From Vespa crabro (taxonomy: Eukaryota > Arthropoda > Insecta > Hymenoptera > Vespidae), in the NCBI RefSeq assembly GCF_910589235.1, contig NW_025813622.1, positions 25,013 to 89,012 on the forward strand: DNA of 64,000 nt, read 5' to 3'. Below are positions 25,575-39,800 of this stretch, piece after piece. The notes beneath the pieces are model-generated. The model saw only the letters and a program-made list of their open reading frames with translations, had not been told where the DNA came from and searched no databases. The position numbers were made by a program, and so were the translations under genes. How positions within the stretch are numbered: the first letter of the stretch is position 1; each line of letters opens with the position of its first letter.

Positions 25575-28500
25575 ATATGCGAAGATAAAATCGTGAAATC
25601 TTTAATAATACTTGTGCCACAGTTAGAAAAATGTTACCAATCGATTCAGAACATTGCATTTCATAAGATCAAACATCTATTTTACATTGGAATCAAAGTT
25701 TTTAACATTCTTTCATATCGTATATACGATTTTTCGCTCATATACGCGTATCGTCGAAAAACGAAAACTTGAAATCTCGTTCAATTTCAATGATTTTATA
25801 TTCTATCGATGCAGAATAAAGAATATAACAAGAATATAACGTTTTTACTATGTTTCAATACGCGTTTTCATATGATAATTGTCGAAAAACGTAATCGACA
25901 TACGCGAATTTCGGTATTTGCGAAGATAAAATCGTGAAATCTTTAATAATACTTGTGCCACAGTTAGAAAAATGTTACCAATCGATTCAGAACATTGCAT
26001 TTCATAAGATCAAACATCTATTTGATATTGGAATCAAAGTTTTTAACATTCTTTCATAACGTATATACGATTTTTCGCTCATATACGCGTATCGTCGAAA
26101 AACGAAAACTTGAAATCACGTTCAATTTCAATGATTTTATATTCTATCGATGCAGAATAAAGAATATAACAAGAATATAACGTTTTTACTATGTTTAAAT
26201 ACGCGTTTTCATATGATAATTGTCGAAAAACGTAATCGACATACGCGAATTTCGGTATATGCGAAGATAAAATCGTGAAATCTTTAATAATACTTGTGCC
26301 ACAGTTAGAAAAATGTTACCAATCGATTCAGAACATTGCATTTCATAAGATCAAACATCTATTTTACATTGGAATCAAAGTTTTTAACATTCTTTCATAT
26401 CGTATATACGATTTTTCGCTCATATACGCGTATCGACGAAAAACGAAAACTTGAAATCTCGTTCAATTTCATTGATTTTATATTCTATCGATGCTGAATA
26501 AAGAATATAACAAGAATATAACGTTTTTACTATGTTTAAATACGCGTTTTCATATGATAATTGTCGAAAAACGTAATCGACATACGCGAATTTCGGTATA
26601 TGCGAAGATAAAATCGTGAAATCTTTAATAATACTTGTGCCACAGTTAGAAAAATGTTACCAATCGATTCAGAACATTGCATTTCATAAGATCAAACATC
26701 TATTTTATATTGGAATCAAAGTTTTTAACATTCTTTCATATCGTATATACGATTTTTCGCTCATATACGCGTATCGTCGAAAAACGAAAACTTGAAATCT
26801 CGTTCAATTTCAATGATTTTATATTCTATCGATGCAGAATAAAGAATATAACAAGAATATAACGTTTTTACTATGTTTAAATACGCGTTTTCATATGATA
26901 ATTGTCGAAAAACGTAATCGACATACGCGAATTTCGGTATATGCGAAGATAAAATCGTGAAATCTTTAATAATACTTGTGCCACAGTTAGAAAAATGTTA
27001 CCAATCGATTCAGAACATTGCATTTCATAAGATCAAACATCTATTTTATATTGGAATCAAAGTTTTTAACATTCTTTCATATCGTATATACGATTTTTCG
27101 CTCATATACGCGTATCGTCGAAAAACGAAAACTTGAAATCTCGTTCAATTTCAATGATTTTATATTCTATCGATGCAGAATAAAGAATATAACAAGAATA
27201 TAACGTTTTTACTATGTTTAAATACGCGTTTTCATATGATAATTGTCGAAAAACGTAATCGACATACGCGAATTTCGGTATATGCGAAGATAAAATCGTG
27301 AAATCTTTAATAATACTTGTGCCACAGTTAGAAAAATGTTACCAATCGATTCAGAACATTGCATTTCATAAGATCAAACATCTATTTTATATTGGAATCA
27401 AAGTTTTTAACATTCTTTCATATCGTATATACGATTTTTCGCTCATATACGCGTATCGTCGAAAAACGAAAACTTGAAATCTCGTTCAATTTCAATGATT
27501 TTATATTCTATCGATGCAGAATAAAGAATATAACAAGAATATAACGTTTTTACTATGTTTAAATACGCGTTTTCATATGATAATTGTCGAAAAACGTAAT
27601 CGACATACGCGAATTTCGGTATATGCGAAGATAAAATCGTGAAATCTTTAATAATACTTGTGCCACAGTTAGAAAAATGTTACCAATCGATTCAGAACAT
27701 TGCATTTCATAAGATCAAACATCTATTTTACATTGGAATCAAAGTTTTTAACATTCTTTCATATCGTATATACGATTTTTCGCTCATATACGCGTATCGT
27801 CGAAAAACGAAAACTTGAAATCTCGTTCAATTTCAATGATTTTATATTCTATCGATGCAGAATAAAGAATATAACAAGAATATAACGTTTTTACTATGTT
27901 TCAATACGCGTTTTCATATGATAATTGTCGAAAAACGTAATCGACATACGCGAATTTCGGTATTTGCGAAGATAAAATCGTGAAATCTTTAATAATACTT
28001 GTGCCACAGTTAGAAAAATGTTACCAATCGATTCAGAACATTGCATTTCATAAGATCAAACATCTATTTGATATTGGAATCAAAGTTTTTAACATTCTTT
28101 CATAACGTATATACGATTTTTCGCTCATATACGCGTATCGTCGAAAAACGAAAACTTGAAATCACGTTCAATTTCAATGATTTTATATTCTATCGATGCA
28201 GAATAAAGAATATAACAAGAATATAACGTTTTTACTATGTTTAAATACGCGTTTTCATATGATAATTGTCGAAAAACGTAATCGACATACGCGAATTTCG
28301 GTATATGCGAAGATAAAATCGTGAAATCTTTAATAATACTTGTGCCACAGTTAGAAAAATGTTACCAATCGATTCAGAACATTGCATTTCATAAGATCAA
28401 ACATCTATTTTACATTGGAATCAAAGTTTTTAACATTCTTTCATATCGTATATACGATTTTTCGCTCATATACGCGTATCGACGAAAAACGAAAACTTGA

Positions 28501-31500
28501 AATCTCGTTCAATTTCATTGATTTTATATTCTATCGATGCTGAATAAAGAATATAACAAGAATATAACGTTTTTACTATGTTTAAATACGCGTTTTCATA
28601 TGATAATTGTCGAAAAACGTAATCGACATACGCGAATTTCGGTATATGCGAAGATAAAATCGTGAAATCTTTAATAATACTTGTGCCACAGTTAGAAAAA
28701 TGTTACCAATCGATTCAGAACATTGCATTTCATAAGATCAAACATCTATTTTATATTGGAATCAAAGTTTTTAACATTCTTTCATATCGTATATACGATT
28801 TTTCGCTCATATACGCGTATCGTCGAAAAACGAAAACTTGAAATCTCGTTCAATTTCAATGATTTTATATTCTATCGATGCAGAATAAAGAATATAACAA
28901 GAATATAACGTTTTTACTATGTTTAAATACGCGTTTTCATATGATAATTGTCGAAAAACGTAATCGACATACGCGAATTTCGGTATATGCGAAGATAAAA
29001 TCGTGAAATCTTTAATAATACTTGTGCCACAGTTAGAAAAATGTTACCAATCGATTCAGAACATTGCATTTCATAAGATCAAACATCTATTTTACATTGG
29101 AATCAAAGTTTTTAACATTCTTTCATATCGTATATACGATTTTTCGCTCATATACGCGTATCGTCGAAAAACGAAAACTTGAAATCTCGTTCAATTTCAA
29201 TGATTTTATATTCTATCGATGCAGAATAAAGAATATAACAAGAATATAACGTTTTTACTATGTTTAAATACGCGTTTTCATATGATAATTGTCGAAAAAC
29301 GTAATCGACATACGCGAATTTCGGTATATGCGAAGATAAAATCGTGAAATCTTTAATAATACTTGTGCCACAGTTAGAAAAATGTTACCAATCGATTCAG
29401 AACATTGCATTTCATAAGATCAAACATCTATTTTACATTGGAATCAAAGTTTTTAACATTCTTTCATATCGTATATACGATTTTTCGCTCATATACGCGT
29501 ATCGTCGAAAAACGAAAACTTGAAATCTCGTTCAATTTCATTGATTTTATATTCTATCGATGCAGAATAAAGAATATAACAAGAATATAACGTTTTTACT
29601 ATGTTTCAATACGCGTTTTCATATGATAATTGTCGAAAAACGTAATCGACATACGCGAATTTCGGTATTTGCGAAGATAAAATCGTGAAATCTTTAATAA
29701 TACTTGTGCCACAGTTAGAAAAATGTTACCAATCGATTCAGAACATTGCATTTCATAAGATCAAACATCTATTTGATATTGGAATCAAAGTTTTTAACAT
29801 TCTTTCATAACGTATATACGATTTTTCGCTCATATACGCGTATCGTCGAAAAACGAAAACTTGAAATCACGTTCAATTTCAATGATTTTATATTCTATCG
29901 ATGCAGAATAAAGAATATAACAAGAATATAACGTTTTTACTATGTTTAAATACGCGTTTTCATATGATAATTGTCGAAAAACGTAATCGACATACGCGAA
30001 TTTCGGTATATGCGAAGATAAAATCGTGAAATCTTTAATAATACTTGTGCCACAGTTAGAAAAATGTTACCAATCGATTCAGAACATTGCATTTCATAAG
30101 ATCAAACATCTATTTTACATTGGAATCAAAGTTTTTAACATTCTTTCATATCGTATATACGATTTTTCGCTCATATACGCGTATCGACGAAAAACGAAAA
30201 CTTGAAATCTCGTTCAATTTCAATGATTTTATATTCTATCGATGCTGAATAAAGAATATAACAAGAATATAACGTTTTTACTATGTTTAAATACGCGTTT
30301 TCATATGATAATTGTCGAAAAACGTAATCGACATACGCGAATTTCGGTATATGCGAAGATAAAATCGTGAAATCTTTAATAATACTTGTGCCACAGTTAG
30401 AAAAATGTTACCAATCGATTCAGAACATTGCATTTCATAAGATCAAACATCTATTTTATATTGGAATCAAAGTTTTTAACATTCTTTCATATCGTATATA
30501 CGATTTTTCGCTCATATACGCGTATCGTCGAAAAACGAAAACTTGAAATCTCGTTCAATTTCAATGATTTTATATTCTATCGATGCAGAATAAAGAATAT
30601 AACAAGAATATAACGTTTTTACTATGTTTAAATACGCGTTTTCATATGATAATTGTCGAAAAACGTAATCGACATACGCGAATTTCGGTATATGCGAAGA
30701 TAAAATCGTGAAATCTTTAATAATACTTGTGCCACAGTTAGAAAAATGTTACCAATCGATTCAGAACATTGCATTTCATAAGATCAAACATCTATTTTAC
30801 ATTGGAATCAAAGTTTTTAACATTCTTTCATATCGTATATACGATTTTTCGCTCATATACGCGTATCGTCGAAAAACGAAAACTTGAAATCTCGTTCAAT
30901 TTCAATGATTTTATATTCTATCCATGCAGAATAAAGAATATAACAAGAATATAACGTTTTTACTATGTTTCAATACGCGTTTTCATATGATAATTGTCGA
31001 AAAACGTAATCGACATACGCGAATTTCGGTATTTGCGAAGATAAAATCGTGAAATCTTTAATAATACTTGTGCCACAGTTAGAAAAATGTTACCAATCGA
31101 TTCAGAACATTGCATTTCATAAGATCAAACATCTATTTGATATTGGAATCAAAGTTTTTAACATTCTTTCATAACGTATATACGATTTTTCGCTCATATA
31201 CGCGTATCGTCGAAAAACGAAAACTTGAAATCACGTTCAATTTCAATGATTTTATATTCTATCGATGCAGAATAAAGAATATAACAAGAATATAACGTTT
31301 TTACTATGTTTAAATACGCGTTTTCATATGATAATTGTCGAAAAACGTAATCGACATACGCGAATTTCGGTATATGCGAAGATAAAATCGTGAAATCTTT
31401 AATAATACTTGTGCCACAGTTAGAAAAATGTTACCAATCGATTCAGAACATTGCATTTCATAAGATCAAACATCTATTTTACATTGGAATCAAAGTTTTT

Positions 31501-31712
31501 AACATTCTTTCATATCGTATATACGATTTTTCGCTCATATACGCGTATCGACGAAAAACGAAAACTTGAAATCTCGTTCAATTTCATTGATTTTATATTC
31601 TATCGATGCTGAATAAAGAATATAACAAGAATATAACGTTTTTACTATGTTTAAATACGCGTTTTCATATGATAATTGTCGAAAAACGTAATCGACATAC
31701 GCGAATTTCGGT
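25575..31712. repeat. Nested higher-order repeat with shrinking unit: 6, 5, 4 and then at least 3 monomers
   Basis: A three-monomer cassette recurs four times, starting at 25575, 27621, 29326 and 30690. Its first monomer has TTTACATTGG and ends TGTTTCAATACG, followed by GTATTTGCG. The second has TTTGATATTGG, CATAACGTAT and AAATCACGTTC. The third has TTTACATTGG, TATCGACGAA and GATGCTGAAT. Spacings are 2046, 1705 and 1364 bp, that is 6, 5 and 4 monomers, because 3, 2 and 1 near-consensus monomers follow the first three cassettes. More near-consensus monomers follow the fourth. In the third cassette the TTCATTGATT marker is missing from monomer 3 and present in monomer 1 instead. Confidence 0.9.
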
Positions 31713-33406
31713 ATATGCGAAGATAAAATCGTGAAATCTTTAATAATACTTGTGCCACAGTTAGAAAAATGTTACCAATCGATTCAGAACATTGCATTTC
31801 ATAAGATCAAACATCTATTTTATATTGGAATCAAAGTTTTTAACATTCTTTCATATCGTATATACGATTTTTCGCTCATATACGCGTATCGTCGAAAAAC
31901 GAAAACTTGAAATCTCGTTCAATTTCAATGATTTTATATTCTATCGATGCAGAATAAAGAATATAACAAGAATATAACGTTTTTACTATGTTTAAATACG
32001 CGTTTTCATATGATAATTGTCGAAAAACGTAATCGACATACGCGAATTTCGGTATATGCGAAGATAAAATCGTGAAATCTTTAATAATACTTGTGCCACA
32101 GTTAGAAAAATGTTACCAATCGATTCAGAACATTGCATTTCATAAGATCAAACATCTATTTTATATTGGAATCAAAGTTTTTAACATTCTTTCATATCGT
32201 ATATACGATTTTTCGCTCATATACGCGTATCGTCGAAAAACGAAAACTTGAAATCTCGTTCAATTTCAATGATTTTATATTCTATCGATGCAGAATAAAG
32301 AATATAACAAGAATATAACGTTTTTACTATGTTTAAATACGCGTTTTCATATGATAATTGTCGAAAAACGTAATCGACATACGCGAATTTCGGTATATGC
32401 GAAGATAAAATCGTGAAATCTTTAATAATACTTGTGCCACAGTTAGAAAAATGTTACCAATCGATTCAGAACATTGCATTTCATAAGATCAAACATCTAT
32501 TTTATATTGGAATCAAAGTTTTTAACATTCTTTCATATCGTATATACGATTTTTCGCTCATATACGCGTATCGTCGAAAAACGAAAACTTGAAATCTCGT
32601 TCAATTTCAATGATTTTATATTCTATCGATGCAGAATAAAGAATATAACAAGAATATAACGTTTTTACTATGTTTAAATACGCGTTTTCATATGATAATT
32701 GTCGAAAAACGTAATCGACATACGCGAATTTCGGTATATGCGAAGATAAAATCGTGAAATCTTTAATAATACTTGTGCCACAGTTAGAAAAATGTTACCA
32801 ATCGATTCAGAACATTGCATTTCATAAGATCAAACATCTATTTTATATTGGAATCAAAGTTTTTAACATTCTTTCATATCGTATATACGATTTTTCGCTC
32901 ATATACGCGTATCGTCGAAAAACGAAAACTTGAAATCTCGTTCAATTTCAATGATTTTATATTCTACCGATGCAGAATAAAGAATATAACAAGAATATAA
33001 CGTTTTTACTATGTTTAAATACGCGTTTTCATATGATAATTGTCGAAAAATCTAATCGACATACGCGAATTTCGGTATATGCGAAGATAAAATCGTGAAA
33101 TCTTTAATAATACTTGTGCCACAATTAGAAAAATGTTACCAATCGATTCAGAACATTGCATTTCATAAGATCAAACATCTATTTTATATTGGAATCAAAG
33201 TTTTTAACATTCTTTCATATCGTATATACGATTTTTCGCTCATATACGCGTATCGTCGAAAAACGAAAACTTGAAATCTCGTTCAATTTCAATGATTTTA
33301 TATTCTATCGATGCAGAATAAAGAATATAACAAGAATATAACGTTTTTACTATGTTTAAATACGCGTTTTCATATGATAATTGTCGAAAAACGTAATCGA
33401 CATACG
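31713..33406. repeat. Near-consensus monomers
   Basis: About five monomers, mostly matching consensus. The last two carry TTCTACCGATG near 32966, AAAATCTAATCG near 33051 and CCACAATTAG at 33124. The CACAATTA change reappears 4433 bp (13 monomers) downstream at 37557, and in both places the next monomer junction has ACGTGAA. This marks an extended shared haplotype. Confidence 0.85.
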
Positions 33407-36400
33407 TGAATTTCGGTATATGCGAAGATAAAATCGTGAAATCTTTAATAATACTTGTGCCACAGTTAGAAAAATGTTACCAATCGATTCAGAACATTGC
33501 ATTTCATAAGATCAAACATCTATTTTATATTGGAATCAAAGTTTTTAACATTCTTTCATATCGTATATACGATTTTTCGCTCATATACGCGTATCGTCGA
33601 AAAACGAAAACTTGAAATCTCGTTCAATTTCAATGATTTTATATTCTATCGATGCAGAATAAAGAATATAACAAGAATATAACGTTTTTACTATGTTTAA
33701 ATACGCGTTTTCATATGATAATTGTCGAAAAACGTAATCGACATACGTGAATTTCGGTATATGCGAAGATAAAATCGTGAAATCTTTAATAATACTTGTG
33801 CCACAGTTAGAAAAATGTTACCAATCGATTCAGAACATTGCATTTCATAAGATCAAACATCTATTTTATATTGGAATCAAAGTTTTTAACATTCTTTCAT
33901 ATCGTATATACGATTTTTCGCTCATATACGCGTATCGTCGAAAAACGAAAACTTGAAATCTCGTTCAATTTCAATGATTTTATATTCTATCGATGCAGAA
34001 TAAAGAATATAACAAGAATATAACGTTTTTACTATGTTTAAATACGCGTTTTCATATGATAATTGTCGAAAAACGTAATCGACATACGCGAATTTCGGTA
34101 TATGCGAAGATAAAATCGTGAAATCTTTAATAATACTTGTGCCACAGTTAGAAAAATGTTACCAATCGATTCAGAACATTCCATTTCATAAGATCAAACA
34201 TCTATTTTATATTGGAATCAAAGTTTTTAACATTCTTTCATATCGTATATACGATTTTTCGCTCATATACGCGTATCGTCGAAAAACGAAAACTTGAAAT
34301 CTCGTTCAATTTCAATGATTTTATATTCTATCGATGCAGAATAAAGAATATAACAAGAATATAACGTTTTTACTATGTTTAAATACGCGTTTTCATATGA
34401 TAATTGTCGAAAAACGTAATCGACATACGCGAATTTCGGTATATGCGAAGATAAAATCGTGAAATCTTTAATAATACTTGTGCCACAGTTAGAAAAATGT
34501 TACCAATCGATTCAGAACATTGCAATTCATAAGATCAAACATCTATTTAATATTGGAATCAAAGTTTTTAACATTCTTTCATATCGTATATACGATTTTT
34601 CGCTCATATACGCGTATCGTCGAAAAACGAAAACTTGAAATCTCGTTCAATTTCAATGATTTTATATTCTATCGATGCAGAATAAAGAATATAACAAGAA
34701 TATAACGTTTTTACTATGCTTAAATACGCGTTTTCATATGATAATTGTCGAAAAACGTAATCGACATACGCGAATTTCGGTATATGCGAAGATAAAATCG
34801 TGAAATCTTTAATAATACTTGTGCCACAGTTAGAAAAATGTTACCAATCGATTCAGAACATTGCATTTCATAAGATCAAATATCTATTTTATATTGGAAT
34901 CAAAGTTTTTAACATTCTTTCATATCGTATATACGATTTTTCGCTCATATACGCGTATCGTCGAAAAACGAAAACTTGAAATCTCGTTCAATTTCAATGA
35001 TTTTATATTCTATCGATGCAGAATAAAGAATATAACAAGAATATAACGTTTTTACTATGTTTAAATACGCGTTTTCATATGATAATTGTCGAAAAACGTA
35101 ATCGACATACGTGAATTTCGGTATATGCGAAGATAAAATCGTGAAATCTTTAATAATACTTGTGCCACAGTTAGAAAAATGTTACCAATCGATTCAGAAC
35201 ATTGCATTTCATAAGATCAAACATCTATTTTATATTGGAATCAAAGTTTTTAACATTCTTTCATATCGTATATACGATTTTTCGCTCATATACGCGTATC
35301 GTCGAAAAACGAAAACTTGAAATCTCGTTCAATTTCAATGATTTTATATTCTATCGATGCAGAATAAAGAATATAACAAGAATATAACGTTTTTACTATG
35401 TTTAAATACGCGTTTTCATATGATAATTGTCGAAAAACGTAATCGACATACGTGAATTTCGGTATATGCGAAGATAAAATCGTGAAATCTTTAATAATAC
35501 TTGTGCCACAGTTAGAAAAATGTTACCAATCGATTCAGAACATTGCATTTCATAAGATCAAACATCTATTTTATATTGGAATCAAAGTTTTTAACATTCT
35601 TTCATATCGTATATACGATTTTTCGCTCATATACGCGTATCGTCGAAAAACGAAAACTTGAAATCTCGTTCAATTTCAATGATTTTATATTCTATCGATG
35701 CAGAATAAAGAATATAACAAGAATATAACGTTTTTACTATGTTTAAATACGCGATTTCATATGATAATTGTCGAAAAACGTAATCGACATACGCGAATTT
35801 CGGTATATGCGAAGATAAAATCGTGAAATCTTTAATAATACTTGTGCCACAGTTAGAAAAATGTTACCAATCGATTCAGAACATTGCATTTCATAAGATC
35901 AAACATCTATTTTATATTGGAATCAAAGTTTTTAACATTCTTTCGTATCGTATATACGATTTTTCGCTCATATACGCGTATCGTCGAAAAACGAAAACTT
36001 GAAATCTCGTTCAATTTCAATGATTTTATATTCTATCGATGCAGAATAAAGAATATAACAAGAATATAACGTTTTTACTATGTTTAAATACGCGTTTTCA
36101 TATGATAATTGTCGAAAAACGTAATCGACATACGCGAATTTCGGTATATGCGAAGATAAAATCGTGAAATCTTTAATAATACTTGTGCCACAGTTAGAAA
36201 AATGTTACCAATCGATTCAGAACATTGCAATTCATAAGATCAAACATCTATTTAATATTGGAATCAAAGTTTTTAACATTCTTTCATATCGTATATACGA
36301 TTTTTCGCTCATATACGCGTATCGTCGAAAAACGAAAACTTGAAATCTCGTTCAATTTCAATGATTTTATATTCTATCGATGCAGAATAAAGAATATAAC

Positions 36401-36816
36401 AAGAATATAACGTTTTTACTATGCTTAAATACGCGTTTTCATATGATAATTGTCGAAAAACGTAATCGACATACGCGAATTTCGGTATATGCGAAGATAA
36501 AATCGTGAAATCTTTAATAATACTTGTGCCACAGTTAGAAAAATGTTACCAATCGATTCAGAACATTGCATTTCATAAGATCAAACATCTATTTTATATT
36601 GGAATCAAAGTTTTTAACATTCTTTCATATCGTATATACGATTTTTCGCTCATATACGCGTATCGTCGAAAAACGAAAACTTGAAATCTCGTTCAATTTC
36701 AATGATTTTATATTCTATCGATGCAGAATAAAGAATATAACAATAATATAACGTTTTTACTATGTTTAAATACGCGTTTTCATATGATAATTGTCGAAAA
36801 ACGTAATCGACATACG
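33407..36816. repeat. 5-monomer (1705-bp) higher-order block, two copies
   Basis: ATACGTGAA occurs in pairs at 33407/33748 and 35112/35453, so each pair member is 1705 bp from its partner. A distinctive monomer with GCAATTCAT, ATTTAATATTGG and ATGCTTAAA occurs at 34525-34719 and again at 36230-36424, also 1705 bp apart. Differences between copies include ATTCCATTT near 34181 in the first only and TTCGTATCG near 35945 in the second only. Confidence 0.85.
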
Positions 36817-39800
36817 CGAATTTCGGTATATGCGAAGATAAAATCGTGAAATCTTTAATAATACTTGTGCCACAGTTAGAAAAATGTTACCAATCGATTC
36901 AGAACATTGCATTTCATAAGATCAAACATCTATTTCATATTGGAATCAAAGTTTTTAACATTCTTTCATATCGTATATACGATTTTTCGCTCATATACGC
37001 GTATCGTCGAAAAACGAAAACTTGAAATCTCGTTCAATTTCAATGATTTTATATTCTATCGATGCAGAATAAAGAATATAACAAGAATATAACGTTTTTA
37101 CTATGTTTAAATACGCGTTTTCATATGATAATTGTCGAAAAACGTAATCGACATACGCGAATTTCGGTATATGCGAAGATAAAATCGTGAAATCTTTAAT
37201 AATACTTGTGCCACAGTTAGAAAAATGTTACCAATCGATTCAGAACATTGCATTTCATAAGATCAAACATCTATTTTATATTGGAATCAAAGTTTTTAAC
37301 ATTCTTTCATATCGTATATACGATTTTTCGCTCATATACGCGTATCGTCGAAAAACGAAAACTTGAAATCTCGTTCAATTTCAATGATTTTATATTCTAT
37401 CGATGCAGAATAAAGAGTATAACAAGAATATAACGTTTTTACTATGTTTAAATACGCGTTTTCATATGATAATTGTCGAAAAACCTAATCGACATACGCG
37501 AATTTCGGTATATGCGAAGATAAAATCGTGAAATCTTTAATAATACTTTTGCCACAATTAGAAAAATGTTACCAATCGATTCAGAACATTGCATTTCATA
37601 AGATCAAACATCTATTTTATATTGGAATCAAAGTTTTTAACATTCTTTCATATCGTATATACGATTTTTCGCTCATATACGCGTATCGTCGAAAAACGAA
37701 AACTTGAAATCTCGTACAATTTCAATGATTTTATATTCTATCGATGCAGAATAAAGAATATAACAAGAATATAACGTTTTTACTATGTTTAAATACGCGT
37801 TTTCATATGATAATTGTCGAAAAACGTAATCGACATACGTGAATTTCGGTATATGCGAAGATAAAATCGTGAAATCTTTAATAATACTTGTGCCACAGTT
37901 AGAAAAATGTTACCAATCGATTCAGAACATTGCATTTCATAAGATCAAACATCTATTTTATATTGGAATCAAAGTTTTTAACATTCTTTCATATCGTATA
38001 TACGATTTTTCGCTCATATACGCGTATCGTCGAAAAACGAAAACTTGAAATCTCGTTTAATTTCAATGATTTTATATTCTATCGATGCAGAATAAAGAAT
38101 ATAACAAGAATATAACGTTTTTACTATGTTTAAATACGCGTTTTCATATGATAATTGTCGAAAAACGTAATCGACATACGCGAATTTCGGTATATGCGAA
38201 GATAAAATCGTGAAATCTTTAATAATACTTGTGCCACAGTTAGATAAATGTTACCAATCGATTCAGAACATTGCATTTCATAAGATCAAACATCTATTTT
38301 ATATTGGAATCAAAGTTTTTAACATTCTTTCATATCGTATATACGATTTTTCGCTCATATACGCGTATCGTCGAAAAACGAAAACTTGAAATCTCGTTCA
38401 ATTTCAATGATTTTATATTCTATCGATGCAGAATAAAGAATATAACAAGAATATAACGTTTTTACTATGTTTAAATACGCGTTTTCATATGATAATTGTC
38501 GAAAAACGTAATCGACATACGCGATTTTCGGTATATGCGAAGATAAAATCGTGAAATCTTTAATAATACTTGTGCCACAGTTAGAAAAATGTTACCAATC
38601 GATTCAGAACATTGCATTTCATAAGATCAAACATCTATTTTATATTGGAATCAAAGTTTTTAACATTCTTTCATATCGTATATACGATTTTTCGCTCATA
38701 TACGCGTATCGTCGAAAAACGAAAACTTGAAATCTCGTTCAATTTCAATGATTTTATATTCTATCGATGCAGAATAAAGAATATAACAAGAATATAACGT
38801 TTTTACTATGTTTAAATACGCGTTTTCATATGATAATTGTCGAAAAACCTAATCGACATACGCGAATTTCGGTATATGCGAAGATAAAATCGTGAAATCT
38901 TTAATAATACTTGTGCCACAGTTAGAAAAATGTTACCAATCGATTCAGAACATTGCATTTCATAAGATCAAACATCTATTTTATATTGGAATCAAAGTTT
39001 TTAACATTCTTTCATATCGTATATACGATTTTTCGCTCATATACGCGTATCGTCGAAAAACGAAAACTTGAAATCTCGTTCAATTTCAATGATTTTATAT
39101 TCTATCGATGCAGAATAAAGAATATAACAAGAATATAACGTTTTTACTATGTTTAAATACGCGTTTTCATATGATAATTGTCGAAAAACGTAATCGACAT
39201 ACGCGAATTTCGGTATATGCGAAGATAAAATCGTGAAATCTTTAATAATACTTGTGCCAAAGTTAGAAAAATGTTACCAATCGATTCAGAACATTGCATT
39301 TCATAAGATCAAACATCTATTTTATATTGGAATCAAAGTTCTTAACATTCTTTCATATCGTATATACGATTTTTCGCTCATATACGCGTATCGTCGAAAA
39401 ACGAAAACTTGAAATCTCGTTCAATTTCAATGATTTTATATTCTATCGATGCAGAATAAAGAATATAACAAGAATATAACGTTTTTACTATGTTTAAATA
39501 CGCGTTTTCATATGATAATTGTCGAAAAACGTAATCGACATACGCGAATTTCGGTATATGCGAAGATAAAATCGTGAAATCTTTAATAATACTTGTGCCA
39601 CAGTTAGAAAAATGTTACCAATCGATTCAGAACATTGCATTTCATAAGATCAAACATCTATTTTATATTGGAATCAAAGTTTTTAACATTCTTTCATATC
39701 GTATATACGATTTTTCGCTCATATACGCGTATCGTCGAAAAACGAAAACTTGAAATCTCGTTCAATTTCAATGATTTTATATTCTATCGATGCAGAATAA

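Noticed and set aside
33406..33615. 69-codon open frames at 33406, 33747, 35111, 35452, 37839 and 41249, and a 66-codon one at 23207
   Set aside because: They begin with GTG. The 69-codon set is created by the C-to-T change in ATACGTGAA, the 66-codon one by loss of a stop near 23383. They mark related monomers, not genes.
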